A DNA stretch of 64,000 nt from Ascaris suum (Eukaryota; Nematoda; Chromadorea; Rhabditida; Ascarididae): the NCBI GenBank assembly GCA_013433145.1, contig CM024174.1, positions 7,100,336-7,164,335 on the forward strand, given 5' to 3'. Position 1 is the stretch's first letter. Each line of letters begins with the position of its first letter. Under the pieces are notes generated by a model. The model worked only from the letters and a program-made list of their open reading frames with translations, was not told where the DNA came from and ran no database searches. Of the stretch, positions 23,401 to 34,172 are shown piece after piece. A program made the position numbers and the translations under genes.

Positions 23401-24588
23401 ATTAAGCTCTGATCATAGCAGGTTCGTAGCAAGTTGAATAAAACTGTCACATACCGTATTTCGAGAGAAAAATTCCGGCTGCAGTTACCGGATTTCCAAA
23501 TTCCAGTTGTATTTTCTAGGTATCTCACCGACTAAAGAAAAAAGGATTTGGGCGTCCGACATGAGACCTGGATTATTTTCGACTGCGTCCGAAAATTCAG
23601 TGAAAAAATGTACACTGTAGGGATGGGCTCATGCGTCCAGAAAGATGTCATTACTTTCTTACTCAGGAAATTTCCTCCCACTTCTTCTTTTACGAGGATC
23701 AATCAGACGACCCCGCAAGGGTTGTGAAGGACAATTATATGCAGTTGCAGATTAACCAATATTCTCACTGATCAGTTATATAATCTTTCAAATTCACTGC
23801 ACAATCTTAGAATGTAATGAGGCAGATCAAACAGCAGAGACTCTTAGGATCTGCGTAAACTATATTTCAGTTCAAGAGATAAATGTCTCATACCGAAAGC
23901 GTCGGCATCGTATTCATTCGTTGAGAGCGGTCTTACGTAGTTACCGTAATCATTATAGAGGGATTCGATTATTGAGAAGGTTTTTTTGTGCTGCTGACGA
24001 AGCTGACTAAGATTGCTCATGAAATCTGCGTCTCGAAGTCGATCCTCATCCTTCAAATAATTTGTATTTTATACAATCAACAAACGGATATTGATGTGTT
24101 ATTTAAGTGACGATTTGTTTAATAATTTTAAATGAGAAGACACTTCCAAGGGAATTAAGGGAACAATCGACGGAACAAACCGATGCAGCCATATTTCCTT
24201 AGCAAACCTCATTTCAACGGCTGAAGTATTTCGTTGATTATCAAAGCGACATTCAGCGTTGAACACATGAATGATGGTCGGTTATGGAAAACTTAAATGG
24301 TAAGGACGGCCACTGCAGCTATCACCTCAGGTATATTCGTTCCGATGTGTTGCATTATAATTCATTATTCGACAAGTAACTAACCTGCAATAGAAATTCT
24401 TGTTTCCATCCCTAGAGAAGGAAAGATTCAGAGTCGAATGTGAGAAAATTTGGAAATTGCAGTAGGAATATTTCTGCACTTGGGACCAAAATGATTTAAT
24501 TATTTGAATGAATAAAAGATATACTGACACAAATGACGTTTTGCAAGAAATGATCTGTTGCATCTAATGTGCGTTCGATCTCGTCCAT
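11244..24588 (-). CDS. FAM161: FAM161-family centrosomal/ciliary-base protein (12 exons, first two tentative)
   Basis: FAM161A/B proteins bind microtubules at centrioles and ciliary bases; human FAM161A loss causes a retinal degeneration. Exons on the minus strand, 5' to 3': 24588-24529 and 24411-24385 (both tentative), 24050-23894, 21207-21048, 19881-19771, 18167-18095, 17624-17343, 15295-15168, 14066-13908, 13174-13058, 12354-12213, 11432-11244. They join without phase conflict into about 534 codons. Family landmarks occur in order: FMSNLSQLRQQH (human EELKAAHIETM region), EEWIPQITVPKPFQMTLR, KAREVPRSTYEPIYEQML, FKANEVPMSVYLPPYKDEI, RSFSVSNLSESAAYNVR, and a long coiled coil ending EKQRFEKKYEESMAKV. 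The C-terminus is a Ser/Asp-rich acidic tail. It is shorter than vertebrate FAM161A. The family call rests on several motifs. I do not recall a named nematode gene. Confidence 0.85.
12213..12354 (-). CDS. FAM161: FAM161 exon: end of coiled coil, GC donor
   Basis: Acceptor TTATTGAG chosen because it gives a gap-free match of FEKKYEESMAKV to the human family helix (AAEKHYSNTLKAL). Then RAGAKKVTFKESSTREK and a Ser-rich stretch. The exon must end AAA|GCAAGT, a GC donor, to stay in frame with the last exon. Confidence 0.78.
13058..13174 (-). CDS. FAM161: FAM161 exon: coiled coil part 2
   Basis: Acceptor ATAGATGCAG. Reads KEQMSRTEQYRRELEAMNRR then LMGRALILEQQEMLIEKQ. Matches human KERMREYQRELEEREEKLKKRPLLFE. 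Donor CG|GTAATC, phase 2. Confidence 0.9.
13800..13873. repeat. Dispersed-repeat-like segment, copy 1 (in FAM161 intron)
   Basis: About 75 bp closely similar to 14330-14407: shared blocks include GATTCCGTGCTCATC/GATCTCGTGCTCATC, CAGCACAATA-type ends and TTCGTTCAA-CCAACTGCGA-type cores. On minus, the copy is open and flanked by a TGCAG acceptor and a GTGAGA donor, but splicing it in breaks the FAM161 frame. Confidence 0.7.
13908..14066 (-). CDS. FAM161: FAM161 exon: coiled coil part 1
   Basis: Acceptor TTTTTGCAG. Reads MRMRKLEDEKNRSRNFWKTV then NEENRVSRQRLKQKLAAEEY, a strongly charged helix. Donor AG|GTTTCA, phase 2. The intron that follows holds a repeat-like open segment at 13670-13873. Confidence 0.88.
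14330..14407. repeat. Dispersed-repeat-like segment, copy 2 (in FAM161 intron)
   Basis: Plus strand reads GGTTCGTTCAACCCAACTGC, then CACGGGGGATCTCGTGCTCA and CCAGCACAATACC. Same orientation as copy 1 and 0.5 kb away; it is interrupted by stops in the frame that is open in copy 1. Confidence 0.7.
15168..15295 (-). CDS. FAM161: FAM161 exon: Ser/Arg linker
   Basis: Acceptor GAGTTCAG. Reads TKSRPPRRSFSVSNLSESAA then YNVRLNHASLLRNEAI, like the FAM161B RSLSGLASLSANTLPVH linker. Donor AG|GTGTGC, phase 2, joining Arg to the next exon. Confidence 0.85.
16081..16094 (+). repeat. 14-base poly-C tract in FAM161 intron
   Basis: Uninterrupted C run following CTTTA and followed by TCCTCC. Confidence 0.95.
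16310..16630. repeat. Diverged local duplication
   Basis: GAACAAACCGTTTTCGATGG near 16316 and GAACAGCCGTTTCCAATGGC near 16577, each followed by GGTA-C-GC-G-TAT-GG-GA-T type sequence. Similarity is clear for about 50 bp only. Both lie in a FAM161 intron. Confidence 0.45.
17343..17624 (-). CDS. FAM161: FAM161 exon: second VP-x-x-Y module
   Basis: Acceptor CCTTTTGAG (purine at -3). Reads EERHRRAAQMIQRSRRPFSA, then FKANEVPMSVYLPPYKDEI and RTQRAIKLIQASKAPTGM. Matches human FKARPIPRSTYGS and LRTQLRAQEHLQNSSPLP. Donor CAG|GTTGTC. 94 codons. Confidence 0.9.
18095..18167 (-). CDS. FAM161: FAM161 exon: first VP-S/R-x-Y module
   Basis: Acceptor AATTGTTTAG. Reads CKAREVPRSTYEPIYEQMLV then DMER. Matches human FRANPVPASVFLPLYHDL. 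Donor CGA|GTAGGT, phase 0. Confidence 0.9.
19281..19320. repeat. Imperfect TCTG/TCTA tetranucleotide repeat
   Basis: GTCTGTCTTTCTATCTATCT followed by GTCTGTCTGTCTC, in a FAM161 intron. Confidence 0.8.
19771..19881 (-). CDS. FAM161: FAM161 exon: basic helix
   Basis: Acceptor TTTTTTGCAG. Reads DEKAPIKASYSQKFIKELTE then KKQEEMRESVEATNKL, the charged helix after the PFQM motif. Donor AG|GTGACA, phase 2. Confidence 0.88.
20109..20226. repeat. Degenerate 18-nt tandem repeat, about six copies, in FAM161 intron
   Basis: Units such as CTTTCATTATCTTCATTC, CTTCCTTTATCTTCATCT, CTTTTATTACCTTCATTC and CTTTCGTTACCTTCGCTC follow each other at 20122, 20140, 20158 and 20176. The period is 18 nt (one unit 17). 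Confidence 0.85.
21048..21207 (-). CDS. FAM161: FAM161 exon: ITVPKPFQM signature
   Basis: Acceptor TTTCTTTCAG. Ends with EEWIPQITVPKPFQMTLR, nearly identical to the human EWVPTITVPEPFQMMIRE motif. This is the clearest single family marker. Donor CG|GTGAGG, phase 2. Confidence 0.92.
23062..23160 (+). CDS. Candidate small secreted-peptide ORF nested in a FAM161 intron
   Basis: 32 codons. ATG then HLKILCIFSIILVIVCA|HQLSTS: a basic residue, a 13-residue hydrophobic core and a VCA-type cleavage site make a textbook signal peptide. A strong donor CTAA|GTACGT at 23126 lies just after the predicted cleavage site, as in many nematode secreted-peptide genes. No downstream exon was identified. The AT-rich context means chance is a serious alternative. 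Unrecognised family. Confidence 0.25.
   Translation: MHLKILCIFSIILVIVCAHQLSTSLSSIFRYE
23894..24050 (-). CDS. FAM161: FAM161 exon: N-terminal helical segment
   Basis: Acceptor TATTTGAAG. Reads DADFMSNLSQLRQQHKKTFS then IIESLYNDYG, resembling human FAM161A YFKKVEELKAAHIETMAKLE. Donor G|GTATGA; the split codon becomes Asp with the exon at 21207. Confidence 0.82.
24385..24411 (-). CDS. FAM161: FAM161 candidate 27-nt microexon
   Basis: TTCTCTAG acceptor and CAG|GTTAGT donor flank nine codons (GWKQEFLLQ), phase 0 at both ends and compatible with both neighbours. Too short to support by similarity. Confidence 0.35.
24529..24588 (-). CDS. FAM161: FAM161 candidate first coding exon
   Basis: ATG followed by DEIERTLDATDHFLQNVIC and a good donor TGT|GTCAGT, phase 0, which fits the next exons. 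There is no family similarity this far N-terminal and no clear trans-splice acceptor just upstream, so the start is a guess. Confidence 0.35.
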
Positions 24589-27500
24589 TTGATAAGAGCG
24601 AATCCGCGAGGATCCCTTTCATTGGAAATCCTCTAAAAAACCGCCGCCTTCCGATATATACGATAAGAGCTTCTCAATTCTGGATGTACTGATTGCAAAT
24701 ATGCAAATTACGAAACTACTTTTCTTTAAACCGAACGCGAATTTGCAGTAAAGCACTACAGAGCCGTCGAGTGAAAGATGACGAGAGCAATCTCAGCAAA
24801 CTCAGCAGCGAAATAAAGCTTAGACGTTGAACTATATGCTTTTGCAACGCAAACCACCGAACTATAAGTCGTCGAAGATCATGAATTTGAGGTCATACAC
24901 ATCGTCGGTCGGAAGAAAAACCGTTTGCCTCAATGCCGGTTTCAATTTTGAGCACATATAACGCATCAGACGTTGTAAAAGATTGTTGGTAAAAGCGAAG
25001 CTTCTCGGAAGTCCTTACAAGGTATAGAACACGGCGACTAAGTTTCATCACCGTAGCTTCTTCCCTCTGGGCGAGTTGAAGCCACCAGCTGAACAGACAC
25101 ATACATATTCCTATAGACATACGCACGGACACTACATTGTCATATTTTTCTTTGAAGAAAAAAAGAAAGAAAATTACGAAAGCGCATAAAATCTCTTAAA
25201 TAAACAAGCACTCAAGTTCGTTCATTGAGGTCGTGTGACACCCAAACAGCAAGGTGAAATTTCGTGCTATTCATTTGCCAACTTAGCTAAAAGGGCCGTC
25301 AGCTGACATGATCCATTGGTTAAAGTGTCACAAAGTCGCAAATGTGCGAAGGAGCACATCTTTGAGATGCCGAACACAGCGCGATAAGAAGATAAGCCAT
25401 GATAGCTTTTAAGCGGTTACACCAATAGAAGCATTGAAGGTCACGTTGAAGGAGTCTGTAAACAAAGTGGTGCAGCCGAACCGTGCCCGTTTTCGTCGAA
25501 CACATCAGCGGATCTCCAATCGTCTCTGGAATGAGATAATTTTCGATCTTTTTACCTTTCGTTCAACGTAACAAAAGCTTTTCAACGTTCGACGACATCG
25601 TCCGTCAAATAACGAACACTCAAAGCTGATAAAGTTGCACTAGTGCAATAAGACATGATCTTGAAGTGCGTCTGAATTCATGACTGCTAAAAGATGCGAT
25701 AAGCCGGACAGCGCAAGGATTAGACACAACCTCATATCCCTTAAAAGTGGAGAGATATGAAGCTCATTCACTGATTATACAGGTCATGAGACTTGCATCT
25801 CAGTTGTTACATTACTATACTGCGTGACTGCATATATCAGGAGTAATAAATTAAGAGTTCATGAGAAGCACAACGCGTTCACAAATCGGCTCTTTAATGT
25901 CTAAAGTACATAAATCGAAAGTTTCACAAGGATGGCGCTATGAAATCATGCAAATCAAACATAAAATTTGACTACTTCTATGATTATTCCTAAGCCAACG
26001 TGATCCCAGCAAAACGAGCGACAACTTGAGCAACAACGTCAGGAAGAGTATAAAAGGAGCAACATAATACACATTAAACCTGCAAAAATCTATTCCAATC
26101 AAATTGGTAAAATTGATGCACCAGCATACTCATGCTTGAATAAACACGAAGCATGAAATAATAGCATAGACCAAGAGACTGTTCAAACTCATATCCTAAA
26201 GTACCACTAATTTGGATCGCAGCAACATGGAGCACTAATAAGCGATCCATAGGAGTCTGCAACTGACGAAATATTACAATAACTTGTGCTGGATATATCA
26301 CTCAGCGGGAAATTGGTAACCATAAAAGACGGCTGGATAAGTGAAGAATTTAGCGTAGCACTGCAAAATGATCGACGACGACTATTCCACGTTGCATAGT
26401 GACCACGAGTGAGAGGGAACAGCTATCTCCATGGAAACGTGTGCGTGCATTTCAAATCCATTCTTCTTCAAGCGAAATCACTAAGAAAAACTACTAGACC
26501 CACGTAAATGGTACTAGCCCATTTACTCAAACTCCCTCCCCCCCCCCTCTCTCCAACACTTATCGCTACCATCTCATTGCAGCAATGCTGTCTCACTTTA
26601 CCTGATTTTGTCAGCTGGGCTCTTTGCTGGCTACCTACTCACATTTACAACGTTTACTTCCCTCAGCATGTTGCCATAATTTCCGCCTCTTTGTTGATGT
26701 GAATCATTTAATAACAGAGATAGGCGCAAGATTTCATTAAGCGGTGAAATGTTTTGCAGTTAAACACGAATAGCAACACTTTTTCATGGCTAATGGTGGA
26801 CGGTATAACGCCGATATATTCCATCAATAGAGAGATTCAAATGCGATTCTCCAGTTTTCACCTCTCACATCACATTCGCTGCACAGTTATTTCCCCTACT
26901 GTTTTCTCGTGAATAAAACACATTCTTATGTGTCCATTCTCTGTGTAATGATCATCTTTGAATATCAATCTGTGGCAAGAGAAACACAAACAAACAAAGT
27001 AAACCCTTTATTATCTAATTTCACTTAATTTGCACATAAACCTCCATCAAAATGGACCCCTTGAGAAGGATGCATTCACTCACTTCTTAATTAAATGTTC
27101 CTGTACAGTCTTGATGAATCGATCTTTTTTTTTGAAGCTTCAGCTCAACGAAACCTTGCTTCTGTTCCAACTTCGATTATGTATACTCGGCTCAGCTGAA
27201 TCATATTTGTGGCACCACTGATTCGCGGTCAACATCAAATGGCTGAGCATAGAATCATTGTCAAATCTTTGCATGAGGTTGGGCTCGAAGCTATTCAATC
27301 TTTAACCGGAAATTTTTCGGTGAGAAAATAGAACAACTCACTACGGCGGTTACTACGATATGTAAATCCGCTTGGTCCACCAACCGCTTCACAAATTGGC
27401 AACAAGTTGCGATCATTAGCAATCGCACTTTTCTGATTTATTTAGTCGATGCAACCGACCTCCATTAAATCTCTCTGCAAATAATATATTCTTGCATCGA

Positions 27501-28834
27501 CCTTGCAATCCGACCGACTGCACAATATCCCCACATATGCTAATTTTCTAATATTTACGAGTGTCTGCTACTCCTTGCAACGTCGTTGGGTCGACGTAAG
27601 CGTTAAACGTGGAACTAATTCGACGCGTATTTTGCTATCGTAACTTTAGCTTATGTGACAGAAGGGTTGTAATTGTCTGGTGTACTGTGTAACAAATTAC
27701 ACGTAAACACCGATAAACGCACAGACACATCACACTGACGTCTTCTGTGAGGAATTCAATAAAAACGTAACTAATGCGATGGTTCTAAATCTAGTTTTAA
27801 ACAGAGATATAAATGTGTTCTTTAGATTTGCACAATTGTGCACATTTCGTCACTTAGAAATTGAATGTGGACGAGAATTAAACGCTACGCAAATATTCGG
27901 GTTAGATGGCTAAACACCCACAATCATTATCGATCTGGTCCGCAATAAAGTTCCTTTAAATGCCTCTCACCTTGCCCTTTCTTTACTTCCGGCATTTGCT
28001 TTGCGACTCTAGAACAGCTCGTCGATTCTTTGAGAACAAACTTTATCGATAAGAAAATCATCAAATAGCAATAACAGATATCACTTCGCAAAAGTGCTGA
28101 GAAAACAACGCACATGAAAAAGAAAACAAAATGCAAACAAAAGGAAATAAAACCACACATCCTTAGGCACTGTGGGACGTCCAACATTGTGTCGCAAAGC
28201 AACCATCTACTTAAACAGTTCGAACAAGCGTGGATCAGCCCATGCACGCTTTAACCACCACCACCGACCCCGTCATTCACCCTAGCAAAGGAGTATTCGG
28301 CCGATGGTGGGCGATGTTCCTTCGAAAACTACCACCGAGATTTTTGGTTTAGCATGACGTTAGCCTTTTCATCTCGTGTCTTATTCTTTGACATTTCACG
28401 TTTAAAAGTGAACGTCTCAGTTGGCAATTCCCTCCCCTCACCCCTCCTCTCATCAGTAATAAGGAATGTTTGTACAAATACAACAACGAAATCTATTCCA
28501 GTAACACAACTGAGATCACGATTTATTTTCTTTATTATCCGAGGCGGCCTGGAAATGAAAGATTAAGCTATCTTGCTACCAGCTAAGTCAAAACAGTTAA
28601 TCTCACCAATGATGTCATCGCCGAATGCTTACGTGGAAATACAGTTAAGATTTCAGCAACATTTCATCCGAACTTCTCTTAAGCAGACTAAGTAGCATTG
28701 AACTGGACAGAATATGAACAATGCGAGCGCTGAATGAAATCACGACACAGGCTTCAATTCCGATTTTCCCGGATCACCTACGGCCCTCATCGTTTCTGCC
28801 CCTCCTCCCTCCCCAAATTTTAGTCACCTAATCC
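24589..28834. other. Intergenic, between symplekin 3' end and FAM161 5' end
   Basis: About 4.2 kb, AT-rich. Two minus-strand AATAAA signals at 28522-28527 and 28531-28536 are about 300 nt past the proposed symplekin stop and are good polyadenylation candidates; another is near 27006. A 10-C run lies at 26538-26547. A possible minus-strand mini-exon (TTCTAG acceptor, GTGAGA donor) near 27,973-28,011 was noted but not supported. Confidence 0.55.
28522..28536 (-). terminator. Tandem AATAAA polyadenylation signals, probably for symplekin
   Basis: TTTATT occurs at 28522-28527 and again at 28531-28536 on plus, so AATAAA twice on minus. The position is about 300 nt downstream of the TAG at 28835. 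Assignment to symk-1 is inference. Confidence 0.5.
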
Positions 28835-29088
28835 CTATCTCGTCTCTCCTTTTACCACCGACTTGTAACCAAACGCATTCTGAATGTACAACAAAAAAGC
28901 ATTTACCTCACAGGTGATGATGACGTCCCTGACGCCGCGGTCGATTTTCTTTTGCTGATGTGCTGACAGAGTGGGGATGTAGTCTTTGAGTGCGGACACG
29001 ATTCTTTTTCCGTCTTGACCTGCCTCTTTCACAAAATCCACGAAATCCTCCTTAGACAACGATGTCAGCAACGCCTGAAGCCAGTCCG
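28835..29088 (-). CDS. symk-1: symk-1 terminal exon 25
   Basis: Acceptor TGTATCAAG. Reads [20 protein letters not shown], then [20 protein letters not shown] and DVIITCE, matching human SFTPHQQAHIPNSIMTILE. The frame runs on 23 codons to TAG at 28835. A good donor GAG|GTAAAT at 28907 could instead lead to a further exon; the nearby AATAAA pair favours the simple ending. Confidence 0.82.
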
Positions 29089-32000
29089 CTTGATACAGTT
29101 GCAATGTGCACAAATAACCGCACAATAATATAGTATGATATCACAATGACATTCCTTTGAAATATTTTTAATTTTGTCATTAATGATGTGAAATTACACT
29201 CTCATAAACAATTCAAACCACTTTATGTTCGAATTACTCTTTAAATATGCAACTTAAACGATGGTCTCAGATGATCAAACAAATAAACTTATGAGACCAT
29301 TTGCCTGCCCCTGATTTTATATGACTACAGCAACGACATATAACGAATACAAGCATGTACGCACATATAATGATTACGTTTTGGATGGTTGTATGATGCG
29401 GGGGAGGCACTTATTGAGAGGGGCTATTCTTTTTTTTTTTTGTATTTGAAAGACGGATCACATGAAAGTGGTGGGAAGGTGGAGTATCATGTCCAATCTC
29501 ATAACGGTAAGCATCTTGCCCGAAAACGCATAACATTTACTAGATAAACTGACCAAAAACGAATGTGGCGCAGTCGAAATAGCACAATGCACGAAATATG
29601 GCCAAATTGTGCGATCTTTGGACCATGGCCGTTTTTGAACGATTATATGGATAACGTTTGATATGAAGCCACTCAGTGCGGGGTATGCCTCGTGTGCACG
29701 TGCCACCGTATTGAATAACATCACCGGAAACGTCTCATCGTCGAGGAGAACGTCAATAGCGGATGCTATCGAATCTTTAGCTGCCGTAAGCTGTGATAAC
29801 AACAGCTCGATGTCTAAACATTGCAGCTTCGTTTAAACAAAGAAATTCGAAGAAGTGAAAAAAACTCTAAACTAACAATTACAACAAACCATTCAAATGG
29901 GCAGCAAAGGGACACAAACATAGAAAATTATAAACCATCTCTCGTAAAGCTTCTTTCAAACAGATGGAATACCTTTGAAAAAAGACGAGAAAAACTCCAA
30001 ATTTTCACTTCAAAAAACTACAGACAAAGAAAAAGGAGCAAACTTTGCATCAGCAATGCAGATTCATCGGGCGAAGACACGCGAATTCGATGCATAGCAA
30101 CGAGCAGTTCACTGGCCGTCATCGGATGTTGACCAGTTTTAATGTCTTAAAAGGTGCGTTTAAATGTTTGAAGTGTATCATCGAAAGGAACATAGTAATT
30201 GGCATAGGTTTCATCTAAAATTTCCGCAACTAAACTTACCTACCTATTCCTGTTCACTAAAGACCACCAATCTGAAACATCCTGTCGACTGCGAACTTTA
30301 TCAAACGCTCCCACTGCATCCTCCACTACTCACTTTTTACGCCGACATCGGTCATGAACCTTATGCGGGCAGTTACCGACGACGTAAATAATAGAATTAA
30401 GACAGCCGTGCCAAAACTACACTTCATATCAATACGAGCTCTGTTAAGTCGCTCATACAGAAACGTTAAGCACCTTATTGTCGCATTAATCCATGTTTAG
30501 AGAATTAGAAAAGTGCAACTAACCTTTGCTCAGTAGTAATTTGGCGAAAACATTTCGCACCGATTTCTGATTGACCGCATTGAGGACAAATTTCGGGAGA
30601 ATTTGTAATATCTGTTCCTGAAATTCAATGCAATCGTAGCAAAGAATATTAACAGCACCATAGCATAAGCCACAAAGAAATTTCTATGCCCATGAGATAG
30701 CAAAAATCACAGACCTTATCAAGACCGTTGAGCACCGGGATCAACGACCTCACATCGGTCCTGCCTTGCTCATACAATGTACTCACGCGATCAACCAATT
30801 CTTGCGTTGGAGCATCTGAAAGCATTTTTGCATTTTTCATTTGCACCTATCCTCTCTTAAACAACAACATTTACACAGAGGGCTGAATGTAAAATTAATA
30901 CTACTACATAAAGATAAATTTCAATTAAAGTAAATCGATACAAAAATTTTCGATCGCAACCCACTCAGTATTTTTTGAGAATGGCTGCGTTAATTGCTTA
31001 TCCAATAAGAAAATTAAGGTGCAACCGTCCAAGCCCTTTCTTTTGAAAAGCTATACGCCACTTTGAACTTTCGGGGAAAGCGATGAATCTGCACTTTGAA
31101 CCTTCAGATTACTCTTTAGTATAGCTGAAACTAAATCCAACAGCGCACCACAGAAACTGGCAGTCAACTAACACCAAAAATTCCTCCCTAACATCTACCT
31201 TCCTAATTACCAAGAAAGCTTCTAATTTTACAACTCTTCAAAGTAAGCTATTGTTTGCGGTCCCTTCTTCAAGTAAACAAGGCATCAAAGAGAAACCTTC
31301 ATTCGTTCACTTTAAAACCAGCCCCCGCCAGCTACTTTTGAACTCAACTCTTCCTTCCCAACGACGAGTAAACCATATAACAGCCGCGTACTGCAACTGA
31401 TATGCCAATAATCATACAAAAGCATGCATAATCATTAAAGGAGCCAAGTAACAGGAGACTACTCACTTCTCTCAGTGAGTAAATGAACAATCCTGGCCAC
31501 AAGAGTATCGGCACCATCTGGACAATTTTCTATCATCTTTAACAAATGCTCACTCGATCCACCCATTCCCTTAATTGCACTCTCGATCGCACGTAACGTC
31601 ACCTAGAATAATTACAATGCATCATGTCATCGAAGCAAATAAAACTTCGACAGCGAAAATCGGATATTAGCATAACACAGCGAGGGAAATGATTGAGAGT
31701 AGGAAGGGCAGCAGGGGAGGGAGGGAGCAGGCAACAGTATAAATAAACGCCAACTTGACTAAGCAAAACAACCAAAACTGCTCTAACGTGTAGATCGAAG
31801 CTAAGCAAAAATAACAATCAGCGAAATCTGTGACGCTAGTGGACAAGAGAAACCCAATCGAATCAATTAGAAATTCAGCGAAATGCATTATCAATCAATT
31901 TTGTTTCACCTTTTCCGAAAGTAAAACACAGCGGCAGGTTTTACTTCGGTACTCAGTTGGTTTATAGGGCGCTCTTCCACCATGACATATTTCTGGATTA

Positions 32001-34083
32001 CTTGACGTGGCACCACTATGCCCACAAGGGCTAATGCAATCCACAGATCGCACAGGTCTCACGGCTCGGTCTAATTAGCCGAATATGGCATAAACCACTC
32101 AGCAACATAAGCAGTCCTTTTCGAGTTCACTGCAAACCATGTCATGCAGTAGCAATGCGAGAACATGTGCACTCGACTGCAGATGATCCTTTGCAATACA
32201 CATCAAGATCCGTTTGCGGACGGATGTCCACTACAGTGCTGCACTACATCTTATAAGCAGCAATCTTATTATTTCGTAGCGTTTTCACAGAAGATTCTTC
32301 GCCGCAACCCCTATGTTTAGAAGCTTTTTGAGGTTTTTGAAAAAAAGGGTTTCACTGGCAACGGATTTGGCACTATCAATGGCAATTTTGAATGTGTCCC
32401 TGCCGTACTTTCCAGCAGAAAATTGAAATCAACATCCTGTTTCTTGTTTGGTCGTTGCATGGCATAATGTGATACTGCTGCTGATGTGTGTAATTATTCT
32501 TGGCCTTAGCTAGACCGCACTGATGGGGTATTCCACGATATGCCTTAACCCCAGCGAGGTCTGTAGTGTTGTACCATGTCAGCTGATAACAAAAAAAAGG
32601 ACACTGGACAGTACTGCTCAAAGAGATGCATTTCATGTAGACAGGAGACCTGAAATGCGCGAGCTTCACTGAGAAACGCACATGTGAAAGACAATCGTGC
32701 ACAGAAACAAATTCAGAACGTGCAAAGTAACACAAAAAACAACAGAAAGAACACCAAAGTCGGGATTTCTCTAACATTAGATGATGATGGATAAGAAGGT
32801 CAAAGTGATGACGAATTGCAACTAATCTAAGGGTGCACAATTATCTTACCCTCTTAATGTCGTTTGACGCTTTGGCGTATACGGCAGCCAAATTATGGAT
32901 AAGCGAGTGATCAAGAGGAAGTATCGAAAGAAAGAGATGTAAAGCAGCACGGATCGTCACATCATCCCATTGTGGTGTGGCGCCGTCCTCGAAGTTCGAA
33001 CAAATCTGCGGTGGAGGTGATGGTCGCAAGCAGAACTCGATGGTGCACACCAGATACTCACGCACGTCACCCCTTGAAATTTATTACCAATTTAATTTTT
33101 TATTGACGATCCGATTATGCTCAAATACGCCAAACTTGAGCTCATATCGTCGATTCTCCTTAGGAACACCTCCCTGCCATGCTCCTCTCTCCATGGTTCT
33201 AACACCGTGGTCAAAGATACAGTCTGACGGACCTCTTCCAAGGTTGGTATGTTAGAATATAATTTTTTGATTAAAACGGTTATGACAATCGGGTGCAATG
33301 GTAATATACTCTAACAAAATGAGACAAATATGTGCGAAACGATTGAAAATTATCAACATTTTGGACTACACGAAAGCATAACAGAGATGAACGCATCAAA
33401 GGCATGAAGAAGTGTGTTTCCTTTGCACTTTTGCTTATTTATGGAGTTCAAAAAGCCTGACTTTCAAGATTAACAAGAGCCGAAGCCGTTACCTCACATA
33501 AGGAATTTGATAGAGCTCTTTCGCAGTTTCAACGCTTTGTGTTCGAACGTCATTCCTTTCACTATATGAAAAGTCGAGCAGAAGACATAACAATTCATTA
33601 CGTTGCCTCGCACGTGTTATGATCAGCTCACGAAGGGTTGTCATTCCGAATGCACCGAAAACCTGATAAATGAAACAACCTTCAGCTTTATTTAAACGGA
33701 AACTTGCAATTTATGCCATATTTAAAATAAAAGCAAAAACAATGTGCTGCATAGTTGCACACAATCCTGGCTTAATAAACGATTCACTGTTAGAAGCAAT
33801 TTATGTAATATTCATTGGATGCATCCCTCTTTCCTTCCACTCTCTTCATATCTAATAAGCTTTGAAGCACAGCATTACATTTTCCCAATCGAAAGCAATT
33901 CCGCTAATAAAAACACCTGTGTACTCCAAATGCCATGAAAAATACATATGAGATATTAAACCATTTCTAAGGCAAGCCAAACAATACGAAAAAATCTGAC
34001 TAATCAAAAATTTCTGCTCCGGGGATTCAGAGGCTAGTACAGTTTTCAGTTATATACCAATTTATAACAACAATGTTAGTACA

Positions 34084-34172
<89 letters not shown>

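Noticed and set aside
29821..30132. 103-codon plus-strand ORF inside symplekin
   Set aside because: It overlaps symplekin exon 23 on the opposite strand and is A-rich with no resemblance to a known family.
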